From: Paraescarpia echinospica | Taxonomy: Eukaryota; Annelida; Polychaeta; Sabellida; Siboglinidae | Length of the DNA stretch: 64,000 bases | Assembly: GCA_020002185.1 (NCBI GenBank) | Contig: CM034532.1 | Location: forward strand, 33,746,708-33,810,707 | Direction of reading: 5' to 3' | In this document: positions 44,633-57,800 of the stretch, piece by piece | How the letters are laid out: each line of letters opens with the position of its first letter | Numbering within the stretch: position 1 is the first letter of the stretch | The notes under the pieces: model-generated | What the model was told of the DNA's origin: nothing | Databases searched by the model: none | What the model saw: only the letters and a program-made list of their open reading frames with translations | Position numbers and translations under genes: made by a program

Positions 44633-45545
44633 TGGCATGTTTCTGCCCTCACTGTGGAAACCGTGTGGCAGAAATACCTTTTTCTCCTAGTTTCTGCCCT
44701 TAGGGCAGAAACTCTCAAAATAGTCATATTTTTATACAAATTTATTTTACTATCAATATCAATGTTCCTATTTCCTTCTTACACCATTACTGTGTGATCT
44801 TATGGTGCCAGCCCCAACAAGTTATTAAAACACAAACGTCTCACCAGCTCATCCAACCCCTGAAACAATAGCAAGTTGTAGCAGCCAGCCTGGTTAGAGA
44901 CCAGGTGCTTCAAAACCAGGCTTTCCACTGACTACAAGATGACCAGGTGATAATTAGTTTTAATTACCAGCCAATTTATAGGCTGATAATAAAACTGGGG
45001 TTACATAGGGACTGAGAGAGCAGAGGTAAGAGAAATACTGAAGAAAGGAATGCTGCAGCCCATGTGTTGTGAAGTGACAAGTCCTATTAGAAGCACCATC
45101 CTCTACACATGAACACAACAAAATCACACACAAATGAATGCAAGTGGTGGTATTTTGCCACTAAGGATTATGTCTGGTGACTGTGCACTGTAGATCAATG
45201 ACTATATTACAAGAAAGTAAGCACGCACCTAACACAATACTGGTATCCAGTAACCACTGTATTTAAACCAGAGATTCACTAGGGAAAAGCAAGCACTGCA
45301 AGGCCAACACAAAAATGTTATACAAAATTTACTGTACGTGTACTCGTACTTTTACTCAGATTGTATGTAAACAGGTACAGAAGTCAGAAAGATACTGATG
45401 ACGTGAACAAAAAGTTGTACTTTCCTATCAATGGCATATATTCCCTGGTTGTTGCCATTTCTGCTGGGCAGAAACTGTTTCTGCCCGGCAGAAATACTTT
45501 ACCATATTTCTGCCCTGAGCATGACAGAAATACCTATATTTGTGC
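44633..45545. repeat. MITE-like element bounded by TTTCTGCC/GGCAGAAA palindromes
   Basis: The left cluster (44638-44720) and right cluster (45457-45538) each carry several TTTCTGCCC and GGGCAGAAA words in both orientations, with GGCAGAAATAC shared. The middle has no reading frame of note. It lies about 170 bp upstream of the DPH2 start. Confidence 0.65.
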
Positions 45546-45720
45546 ATCCAGCCACATTTCTATGTCCTATATCTCATATTTAATATTAATCAGAACTTAA
45601 CTGAAACAAAACACATAAGTGTCATGCACTGTGTGGTTTACCCTACATACTTGTGAGTATCATTAGTTCTTTAACAATCACATGTGTTGCTTATTTTAGG
45701 GTTTTTGCTGATGATTTGCA

Positions 45721-45873
45721 ATGGCTGGTGTCAACTTCTGCAGTGATGGTGAAGCCGTCATACACAGACATCTTGATGTTGATCCATCAGCCATCAAGGA
45801 AGCAGAGAATATCAGAGACCTGTACGAGACTGACAGATGTGTCAACTGGATAACTACAAATGCATTTAATAAG
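45721..45873 (+). CDS. DPH2: DPH2 exon 1
   Basis: 51 codons, [16 protein letters not shown] to TNAFNK, ending phase 0 at AAG|gttgag. [14 protein letters not shown] is the usual DPH2 N-terminal helix. Confidence 0.92.
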
Positions 45874-48800
45874 GTTGAGAATGTTTTAACAATTTTAAAA
45901 AGTTATTATTTTGCCATTGCCATTTTTTTCAGTTAGCCTGATGTGTTTAAGTGTTTAATACTGTGATTTAAAGAAAATAGCATTTGTTGTTCAAACATTC
46001 AACAATGTCACATTGTTTTGTTTTAAAATAATTATTTCAAATTATTTTAAAATATTTGGTTTAGTCTTCTGCAATCTCTTGCAAATAGTACTTAATACAT
46101 CAACTTTATAATTCATTCATTTCACATTTCAGAGAAACATATCATTATCTAGCAAATTACTTGTTTGTCTGGTAGGTGGCACTGCAGTTTGCTGATGACT
46201 CGCTCAGAAGTAGTGCCTTTGTGGCCATGACCTTGAAGCATTCTACAGATGCCGAAGTGTTCATATTGGGTGATACATCATACGGCAGGTGAATATCTCA
46301 CATCCTGCTTGCTTGAAAGTATATATGGTATTTATGAAGTCTCCAGATTAATGTACACAAGCTTTTACAAGTTGTGCACTTAGGCTTGTACATTTCCATC
46401 TGCCTGGTAAAATTAGTATGCAATTTACAGTTGCCTATATGGACAAGAAAGGTAAAGATGGTTAGGCATAACTAGCATGTTACGCACTCACACATACACA
46501 CAAACACATGTGACGTCAGTATCATTGTGAGTATGTAAAATTGAAATGTTGTCTTTTAACATGATGCTCATAACTCTATACCACAAAGTGTACCTTAGTC
46601 TGAACCACTTCGTCCTCTCACATATGTGAACAAGACTAGATGTCTGGTCTGAGTTGACTGGTGTGTTTCGCTCCCCCAGCTGCTGTGTGGACGAGGTGGC
46701 GGCCCAACACGACAGTGTAGACGCTATCATTCACTTTGGTCACTCCTGTCTCAGTGCCACGCGCCGACTCCCCGTCATCTATGTCTTTGGGTGTCACACG
46801 GTCGATGCACCTCACTGCTGCGACCAGGTGCAGGCCGTCCTGTCTGATACGACCAGCAAGATAATCCTCCTCTATGACGTCATCTACCATCATGCAATAG
46901 GTACATATAGTATACTCATGACCAGAAAACTCATGCCAGGTCACTGAAATCTTAATGCTTTTAGCCTATTTTAATACACTGCCTGACCTCACACTTATTC
47001 ATGTCACATGCTTTGACCATAGAGCATTTTACAAAGCACAGGTTTTTTATTACGCCGTTCTGTTTTTGTAAGTACTTCATTCAAAGCAACTTTTCTAACA
47101 CTCTGTTTGCACAAATTTGATGGAATAGGCGTTAAAGATTTAGCACATACATATCTTACAGAAGAATTTGTTCCAGTTTTTGTTAACACGACAAAACATT
47201 AGGACACAACGATTTGGGCTCTCACTCAGTATACCCAAATGTTTCTTGGCTGCTAGCTAGCAACTCATTTGTTGAGTATGTGCACCAGTGATCAAATATA
47301 TACGGATGTTGATAATATTCTGTTGCTAAAAGATATATAATTAGATCGATCGATTGATTGACAATTTTATTTCTTCTCGGTGACATACTTAGTTTCACTA
47401 TTTTCGATGGCCGAGCCATTCATACATCATTTACATCAATCATACAACACGTGTTGATATATGTACAAAGGATACAAGTTAAAAGAGATTACAATAAATA
47501 AATAAATAATATTAATAAATATAATGCATGAAATAAAAAAGATAAAGTATATAAAGTAGTCATAACATACAAGAAACAGATAAAAACAAAGTATATTTAA
47601 AATGGTGGTGTGGCACTCGGATATTTGTGTAGGGTATTTTTGAAGGTTGGAACAGAATGGATGTTTTGTATTTCAATTGGTAGTTTATTCCATAATTTCA
47701 AACCGGACGCATTGAAACTGCGTTGATAGTAGGCAGTTCTGGCTTTGGGTGGTTTCAGCCGAGAGGCATTTCTGGTATTGTAAGAATGACTATTTGATGT
47801 AAACATATCACACAAATATTGTGGTGCTAGACCATTTACACACTTGTACATAAGAACACATTTATTAAAATCCCTTCTTTGTTTTGGTTGATGCTGAGGC
47901 TGAATCATCGATTACATCTCCATAATCAAAGTGTGTTTGAACTATTGCATTATATAATTGCCTGAGAATGTTGATTGATACTACACGTATTTTGCAAAGA
48001 GATCTTAGGATTCCTATTTTGGATGAAATTTTAGGAATCATGCTGTTAATGTGGTCGTCCCATTTTAGGTTTGAGTCGATATACATACCAAGGTACTTAG
48101 CTACCGATACATGTTTAAGTGGTTCATTGTTGATATGAATTCTAACATCAGCCATCTTAGCACTGATGAGTGCCAATTAGCATAAATTGACATTTCTGTA
48201 CATTAATACTAAGTTTGTTAATAGCAAAATACTGTTTGACTTTGCATAAATCACTGTTGGTATTGGATTCTAATTGAGCTGAACACCCTGGTTTTGCAGC
48301 TGAATCAATTTCAGTGTTGTCTGCAAACATGTTTATATTGCAGGATTCGGTGACTGTAGGCAGATCATGTAGGTATAGCAGAAACAACAGGGGGCGCAAG
48401 ATTGACCCTTGGGGCACCTCAATATTGATAGGCAAAAGATCAGACAGATGGAACCAGCGAAATAAACTCTACGTCTACGACAATGTTGTTGTTGTGCATC
48501 TTCTATACTAGTGTTGCAAACTGCGTGACTCTGTCTTTGGTGTCTGATTCCACCGAAATTAACTCTACGACTCAGCTGTTTTTGTTTTTGTTGATGTTGT
48601 CCATCCACTGTATTACAGTTGTACACTGTGTGTTTGTTCTTATTGATAACAAAGGTCAAAACTGTATATTACTTTATTATAGCAAACATATTGCTTTGCT
48701 GTTTCTATTTCATTTAATACCTAATATCTACCATTTACATGGCTAACACCGTGAAAGAAAATTACTCACTCTCAAATTGTGATGATATGGATAACATATT

Positions 48801-51800
48801 TGAAACTTACAAATATACTGAACACAGCAGGTGTCATTTTGAGAAGGATATCGATCCTGAAAATAATTATTACAACAACATATCAACATCTTGTAAATAT
48901 TATACAGAACAACAATTCAATAATGAGCTAAACATAAATTATGATGGTGGTCTGTCTTTAATACATTTTAATGCTAGAAGTCTAAGTACTAGCTTCAGCG
49001 AAATACAAGATCTTCTCAAATCACTTAATGTAAAGTTTGATATTATAGCCATAAGCGAAACGTGGCTGAGTAAGGACTCATCTCCTTTATATACGTTTGA
49101 TGATTATGATGCTTTTCATGTTGTTAGAGATAACAGAAAAGGTGGAGGTGTGGTGATTTATGTTAACAAGAATCTAAATGGGCGATTATGCGAAACAAAG
49201 TCACTAATAGTTGATAACGTTCTATAATGTGTTACTGTTGAATGTGAAATTAACCGACACAAAACTGCACTGGTCAGTTGTGTATATAGGTGCCCTGGGT
49301 CTAACATGGTTTCATTTAATGACAATATTGAACAATTATTTAGTCGTATACGTTGCACCAAAACCATATATGCATGTGGTGATTTCAATATAGATTTGTT
49401 TAAATGTGATAGTCATAGTGGAACCAAGCTATTTGTAGATCTTATGTACAGTCTTGGTCTATACCCTTTAATTAATAGACCTAGCAGAATTACTACTACC
49501 TCTGCAACCCTTATAGACAACATTTTTACTTCTGAACTTGAATACAAGATTGATAGTGGTCTATTAGTAAATGCTGTCAGTGATCATCTTCCTGTATTTG
49601 CTCTGTGGCATTGTACTGTAAAACGTAAAGTGAACGAACATTCTAACAAGTGTATTCGTCATCTTAGCGAAGAAAACATCAATGCATTGAAGTGTGACTT
49701 AATGCAAAATTCTTGGCATGCTGTTATTGGTAGTGAAAATGCAAATATAGCATATGACAACTTTCTTCATGATTTTACACAAATGTACAACAAACATTGT
49801 CCTGTGTCAACTGTACGAACTAAAGTATTAACAATTTGTTAAAAAAAAACATGGTTTACTAAAGGACTCAGAAATGCATGTATCAAGAAAAATCATTTGT
49901 ATAAAGCATTTCTGTCATCCAGATCAATTATCTCGGAAACTAGATATAAATCATAAAAAAATAAATTAACAGGTATTCTCAGATCCACGAAGAAACAGTA
50001 TTATAGCAGTTTATTCGCACAGAAGAAAAATGACATTGCTGGCACCTGAAAAGTACTTAAAACTGTAATGGGAACACCTCGCTTAGGAAATCACTACCAT
50101 TAGTAATAAGGAAGATGTAGTGAACATGTTTAACAAATATTTTACTAATATCGGTCCGGAGCTGTCAAAGGATATAACGGCACCAACAAATGTTTCTATT
50201 TATGACTACCTAGAAAACAGAAATAATAACAATTTATTTCTAACTCCGGTTAATGAAGATGAAGTTATCCGATCTGTGAACAATTGGGAAAGTAAAACAT
50301 CCACAGATTGCGAAGACATAAGTATGCATTTGGTCAAAGAAGTTATTAACTCCATTGCAAAACCTATCACTTATATTTGTAATCTATCTTTCACTTCTGG
50401 AGTATTCCTGGAGAAAATGAAAATAGCAAAGGTTATCCCACTCTAAGTCTGGGGATAAGTATATGTGCACTAATTACAGGCCTATTTCACTATTACCACA
50501 ATTCTCAAAAATATTAGAAAAATTGTTCAGTTCTCGTTTAGATAGCTTTATTACCAAACACAAACTAATAAACCAAAGCCAATATGGATTTCAACAAAAT
50601 ATGTCAACATGTCACGCACTAATAGATCTTGTTGATGCAATAACCCAATCATTGGATGCCAAAAAATATGCTATTGGTGTTTTTATCGATTTAAAAAAGG
50701 CATTTGACACTGTCAATCACAAACTGTTATGTAAAAAAATGGAATTTCTTGGTATCCGTGGTGGGGCATTTAACTGGTTAAATAGTTATCTAGAAAACAG
50801 AAAACAATTTGTGTCCATTGACAAATGTAATTCTAGTGTGTGCAATATTTCATGTGGTGTCCCACAGGGTTCGATCCTGGGCCCCAAACTATTCATCCTA
50901 CACGTTAATGATATGTGTAACATATCTAATCTAGTAAAATACATTCTCTTTGCAGACGAATCTAATATATTTTATGCAAATAGTAACATCAATAAACTAA
51001 ACGAAACTGTATGTAACGTACTGGACCAAATGTATACGTGGTTTGCAGTAAATAAATTAACTCTGAACATATCTAAAACCAATTATATGTTATTTGGAAA
51101 TCGTATGCTAAACAAAGAAATTAATCTAAAAATACGAAATGTTAATATCGAAAGAGTAAGGGTCACCAAGTTTTTGGGTGTGTTTATTGATGATCTACTA
51201 AATTGGAAAGCTCATATAAAATACGTGCAATCAAAGCTTTCAAAAAGTACTGCTATAATGCATAGATGCAGTCATCTACTTGATAGAAATAGTAGACGTA
51301 TTCTATACAGTTCTCTCTTTTTGCCATATTTAAATTACTGTGCAGAGATATGGGGAAACACGTACCCAACAAATACTAACTGTATTTTCTTATTACAAAA
51401 AAAGAGTAATCCGCATTATATTTGGTGCAAGACGGTTGGATCATACAAACTCACTTTTCCAACAATTACATGTTCTAAAATTTCCAGATATCATAGAACT
51501 GAAAACATCATTATTTATGTACAAAGCTTACTACAGCTGTTTGCCATCAAATATTCAGTGTTTGTTTACTAGACGGGAAATAGCATACTCAATGCGAGCT
51601 AATCATGACTTGAACGACAGAGAGTCTGTTCTACCATGCGATCAATGTCTCTTTGTGTAAAGGGAGTGCAATTATGGAATTCTCTACATGATCATTTAAA
51701 AACTACTAATACTATTACTGAATTTAAGCGTAAATGCAAGAACCTTTTATTTGATAAATATCTGGTTGTGGAAATCTAAATAAAATCATACACAAATATA

Positions 51801-54800
51801 ATCATGCCATTGAGGAAACTACAATATGTGTAAAGATGTGTACTTATCACATACTTTAAATTATGAATATGCACATATTCCATTACATGTTTTCAATTAT
51901 TGTAGCTAGATGGTTAGATGAATAACAAATTCGAATAATATAATATTGGTGTCTCAAAATACATGTACGTATGTATGTGAATATGTATATATATATATAT
52001 ATGTGTGTATATGTATGTATATGGGTGTATACATACAGGTATATAATTATATATAAATATATGTCAGGGGTAAATTTATACAAAAGTCAATGACTTCGTA
52101 TTTACCCCCTTCAAACATTGTATATTCTCATTTGTATTATATTTAAACTTGTTCGGTTGACTTGTCTTGTATATATATTGTTATCAATGTTCTGAATAAA
52201 CGTTCATTCATTCATGGCCATCCACCAAAACTGACTGATCTACCAGTGAGGTAGCTCAAGAACCACTTATGTTTAATGTGTGTAACCCCAAATCCTTTAA
52301 GTTTGGCCAGCAGAATATCAGTGTCCACAGTGTCAAAGGCCTTCCGGAGATCAGTGAACACTACTCCCGTTACAAGTCCATTATCGATGTTTTTTAACCA
52401 TCGATTTGTAACATTTAGCAGTGAAGTTACAGTGGAGTGCAATCTTCGGAAACCTGATTGGGCATTCGTGAGAAGTTTATGCTCTTCCAAATAATCTATA
52501 AAAGAACTATGAACAAAACGTTGAAGTAGTTTAGACAAAATGTGTAGAATTGAGATCGGTCTGTAATTGTTAGTTTCCGTTGATGGACCTGATTTGTAAA
52601 GTGGTACCACCTTTGCACATTTCCATTCTGTGATAAACTTGCCAGATGTGAGAGAGAGATTTAGAATGTAAGTGAGTGGTTGTGATATCACTGGTGCTGC
52701 TACACATAGTAATCTGCCAGGCAGTCTGTCCAGACCAACAGATTTATTTTTCGGGCATATTCCTTAATTGTTGTTCAATAAAATCAGGTGTGACAGTAGG
52801 GAAAGTAAAAGAGGGGATTTCGGATGATTTAGGTGGAGTGAATAAAGCAGCTGGTGAAAGCCTACTTGCCAATTCTTGACCAATGGATGTAAAATACTTG
52901 TTGAATGCATTGGCCTTACATTTGGGATCAGTAAGTATTTGACCTTTAACAAGTACCCCTTTGGGGCTGGACTTGGATTTTCCTGGCAGGAATTCTTTTA
53001 GGCATTTCCACATTAATTTTGGTTTCTTATTTTTCAGGATTAGACCAGTGTAGTAGTCCTGCTTTGCAGTCTTGAGAGAATTCGAAACGACATTCCTGAA
53101 GTGCCTATACATTTGCCAAAGTATTTATAATCATTTAGAATATGCTTTTTTCAAAATAATGTTTCATTTTAATATCATCTTTAATTTCCTCAGTTAACCA
53201 CGGAAGAAATGATTTCCTGACTCGTCTAGTAACAAATGGGCAGTGTTTGTCACATACATGTGTAAAGAGATCCTTAAATCTCTTGTAAGCCTCATCCATG
53301 TCCTCAAACTGCTCAACAGAACTCCAGTCACACATGTATAATTCATTACAAAAGTCGTTTTTATCAAAGTTTTTGAAATTTATCATTTCCACTGTTCTAT
53401 GAGTCTGTGTAGGTGCATGGGACTTATAAGAGGTGACACAGTAGACAATACAGTGGTCTGCAATTCCACCAGATATGACCTCATGCTTCACTATCTTATC
53501 AGTCTCAGTAGTCATAATCACATCAATCAAGGTACGACTTGTGGATGTTACTCTGGAGGGTTTGTTAACAAGCTGAGTTAACTGATGTGACATACATGTG
53601 TGTACAAAATGCTTAGTGTGATTTTCTAACGGTTGTTGTAATAAATCACAGTTAAGATCACCATTGATGATAAACTCCAGCTTAGTATAACTAAAATTAT
53701 TTAGCAGCTGATCCATTTAATCAAACCAGTTAATCTTTTCATTTGGAGGTCTGTATATGCTTGCAATGATAATCTTATGTTTGTTTTTGAATGTGACTAT
53801 TCCACAAATGCCGTCCAGATCTTGTGGTATCAAATCTGGTTTTTCTTCAAAGTTTACGTTGTCTAATATAAAGAGCACAGCGTCCTCCTGGCTTTTTACC
53901 CACTTTCTTCATATCAGCTCGGAATAATTCATATCCATTAACCCTTTTTATCCCAGACACCCGCCCAGTAACAATGCCCATGTTACCAGGACATTTGGAA
54001 AAAAACAGATATTTAAAAAAGTACCTGCTGTTTCAAATTAGATTTTCTCGGCAACTACAATGTATGTATACAATTGTCGTACACCAAATGAAAGCTAAGA
54101 AGCGCAGCATTCCAATGATTATAATGCATACCTGTTTATTCAACTATCGATATAAGTTTAAATTAGTAGAGTGAAATGTTTTTTATAAAATACATGCCCG
54201 AACTTCAGCACAACTTTTTGACTGCTTCTTATGTGAATACAAGGCAACTTCAATAAAAGTTGTATAAAATACAATAGCTACGTTTTGTTAAAAGAATCAT
54301 GCCTATGTGACAACTAGAATGAAACTTATGAGCAATTTTCATCAGTTCAAAATATTAATCCAGTCGTGTTGAAAACCTTTGAACTCTTCGCCAAACAAAT
54401 TCGATACCCATCGGGGCTGGGTCTCTTCGTCGCCCTCAGCAGCATAATCCTGCGCTCTATCTAGTGGGTCACCCGCCATTTCGCCATCAAAATCATCCAT
54501 AATATACTCGTCTACACCAGAAATGTCACTACCTTCACTGTCTGATGCACATTCGTCTGCCATTTTAAAACCTATCAATTATTTACAACAAAACAACTTT
54601 CGAAAAACATGTCTAACTCACTGAAATTGCATTGATTAAATGGCGACCGGCATGCAGTAAGTTCCTTGTTCTGATCGTATAACAGAACTATGTGGCATAA
54701 ATTTAGTCAAAATGGCCACAAAATGGCGACGTAGTCGGATACATTGGTAAATACGCATCAGTGTGTATTTGGTATAAAAAGGGTTAATGTTAAACTTGCT

Positions 54801-57800
54801 AGTGGGCATATCATTTGTCAGTTTTGTTTCAATAATGCCAATAATGTTGAAAGGCTTTCGTTGAAAAAGATGTCTCATTTTATCTATCCGTCCCTCGACA
54901 TCAATACTGTTTACATTAATATGAGCAAAAGATAGACCAGTGACAGTGGGAGGGTCGAGTATTGTTTGTATATCTCCACCCACGTCAATATTTGAGAATC
55001 TATCGCCGCCACTAAATACATCACATTCAATATTATTTATGTCATTGTTGTCATTTTCCTCCCATTCACACCTTGGACACATAAAGGGGATATCATACGT
55101 TTCAAATGCACAAAGTTCCTGTTGGTTAACATTAACACAGCCAGGGTGCAACCAAACATCACAAGTGTCACTTTGTAGACCATGTTGTGAGTCCACTCTC
55201 TTGCTGCAAACATGGCAACCATTCTCTGTGGGTCCCGGGTTTAGCTGAATGTCTCCTGCTTTTAAAATCTTATAGTCCAAGTAGGATGTGTGAAGTGTTA
55301 GCTCTAGGCGTGGGTTTGGGATTGCTGTTTCACCCCAAGTGACACCCGTGGCATCATTCGTCGGTGTGGTGGTGTTTGTTGCTGGGGTGACTGGACCAGG
55401 GCTTGGCTCAATGCCCCCCACAAGCAACATCGACACCAGCATCAGGCCGACGTGAAGGCAGAGCAGGGCGGCAAGGGGGACCGCATGGCCCTATCCACCC
55501 GACGATCGATTTCGCCTTCGCAAGGCTCTGCCAGTGCGGCCATTTGTTCGCTGTAGCGCACCCGCATGGAAAGAGCCAATATGGACTCTCCAGGTTTCTT
55601 TGGAGATACCCATTAAGGCAAGCAATTCGAGCGTGACCATTTTGATTGGTGACTTCTGGCCGTTGCTGCCAGGTCTATATACACACTAACACTGTTAGTA
55701 TTTATTGCTAGCGGCACACGGGCGTTGGTGTTAACGACAGCAACAATCTTTTATCAGATTTTGCATCTAACATACAAGTGAATACAAGTGAATTTTAGGG
55801 ATTGTTAATGTTTACGCTTGACCGCGCACAGGTTGTGTCAATTTGTCCTGGGCAAAGAAGATGCAGTTAAGTCCACATGTCAATTGGCATTGACATCTTT
55901 GGTCATGCATGATGTGCAGGTAACTACCTGACTATTGAGTTCACGCATGGCTGAATCACAGCTTGTTTCACACAGGTGCACCCTGATATTAAAACTGATT
56001 AAATCATAAAACGTCATTTCCACTTATTAAAATCACGAAGTCCGATAGAATCTTTCGTGGAGTTGTGTGCGAAAATGTAGAGCTGTATATCGGTTAAAAC
56101 TTGTATAATTTGCACTATTTTCATAGAGCAAGGCAATCGCAACGTCTTCTGCGACACGCAATGAGTTGAGGATCAATCTGACCACAGTTCAGTTACATAA
56201 CAGATATATTTAGCTTTGAATTTTATGTCACAACATATTTGTACTCATTGTTCTGTCCACTTGCGATCAACCAAGTTTGTCTAGATTCGTTTACATCCCA
56301 CTCAAATTAACACCTATATGATATAGCATCTAGATTCATCTCAGTAATATTATCAGTTGCACACTCATGTCCATCACCATTGTATTGTTTATATTTTGCA
56401 GATGAATTGAAGGTATTAATGTGTAAGACATTCACCAACATGATTGTGTCGTCTTTGAACATTCCTGATGAGATACAACACAGTGTGGCAGGTTCAGCCA
56501 CAGGGAGTGTAGAAAACGCCACAACTCCTGCAAGACACCGCTCAAGGAAGACACTCTCCAAATGTGGCCGGACAATCGACCTGCCTGAAGGAGCGAGTCT
56601 GGGAGACTACCTCATGTGTTACATTGGTGCAGAGAGCGCCACTCTAACTAACCTGTTGATGACGTTCAACAAGTGTCAGTTCTACACGTACGACCCTCAG
56701 AAACGAGTGGCTCGTCACGAAACTGCCAACGTCAATCGCATGCTGATGCGACGCTACTACTTGATTGAGAAGGCAAAGGATGCCCATATCATCGGCATCC
56801 TGGTTGGAACACTTGGGGTGGTTGACTACCTGGCTGTTATACAGCGCATGAAGGAACTGATCCGAGCCGCAGGCAAGAAGAGCTACATGTTTGTCGTTGG
56901 GAAGTTGAATGTTGCAAAACTGGCAAACTTCATGGAGATTGATGTGTTTGTGCATATCGCCTGCACGGAGAACACACTGGTTGATTCGTCCGAGTTCTAC
57001 AAGCCAATTATAACACCGTATGAATTGGAAGTCGCATGTAATTCGGCCCAAGAGTGGACTGATGAATATGTGACAGACTTCAGAGAGTTGCTTCCAGGTA
57101 AGTTGTTTCTTTATCGTTGTCAGCCTTGTCATTGATGGATCTGCATGCCATAGGCAAACACAGATTGGCTGAATTGTCAGCTTTGCCAAATGCTCTTTGA
57201 TAAATTGATAATGATGCATGTTTATGTTTTAGAATCAAGAGTGCATTGTATTCATGTAAATTAGTGTACATTGTTGAATGACACAGCATAGTATGTACAC
57301 TTGAGGTGCTTAGCCAACAAGGACTTTAACTGATAGCTGTAATTAGTCGCATAACATATTTAATTTCCAAACAAAGTATGCAGTTTTGCAGAATGCGATG
57401 AAACTAGTGATATATTGGGTTGTACCAAATTTCTAGGCACTAAATGAGTTGCATGAATCACATGTATCTACTGCATTGACGGTTTAATTAACCAATATTG
57501 TCGCTAGTCGTTGGAGAGGACTTATTTCAGAGTTACATAATTTGTTAGTGAAGTAGGCAGCCATGGTATATTGCAACAATAAAACCATGCACAACAGAGT
57601 ATCAATATCTTTTGTGAACCTATTCATGTTGAACTCCGATTAGTTGACGTGGTTATGAAGTGTCCATTGTACATTGTCAGTCAGATCCAGGTGTGTTGAT
57701 GTTTCATGTTGTGTAAGTGCCCCAAATGAGCCTTGTCATCCGGTCGTTGTCCCACCTGTCATCTGGTTGTTGTCCTCCTGTCATCCGGGTGTTGTCCCAC

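Larger units (their letters stand above)
47345..55450 (-). mobile_element. LINE A: PHD-finger CR1/L2-type LINE, split by a second LINE and a piggyBac-type element
   Basis: Minus-strand pieces in order. Tandem 2A-like N-terminus ([12 protein letters not shown] and [12 protein letters not shown], about 55190-55430). A PHD finger, [27 protein letters not shown] (55050-55220). Endonuclease, [18 protein letters not shown] (near 54895) and [12 protein letters not shown] (near 53670). Linker, then reverse transcriptase [16 protein letters not shown] and [14 protein letters not shown] (52300-52600), resuming at 48435 after the LINE B insertion with [25 protein letters not shown] and [19 protein letters not shown], down to [12 protein letters not shown] (47650-47700). 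The 3' tail ends in a TCAATCAATCGATCG-type repeat near 47345-47365. Several frameshifts; the ADD motif is altered (ADN). It sits antisense in DPH2 intron 3. Confidence 0.88.
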
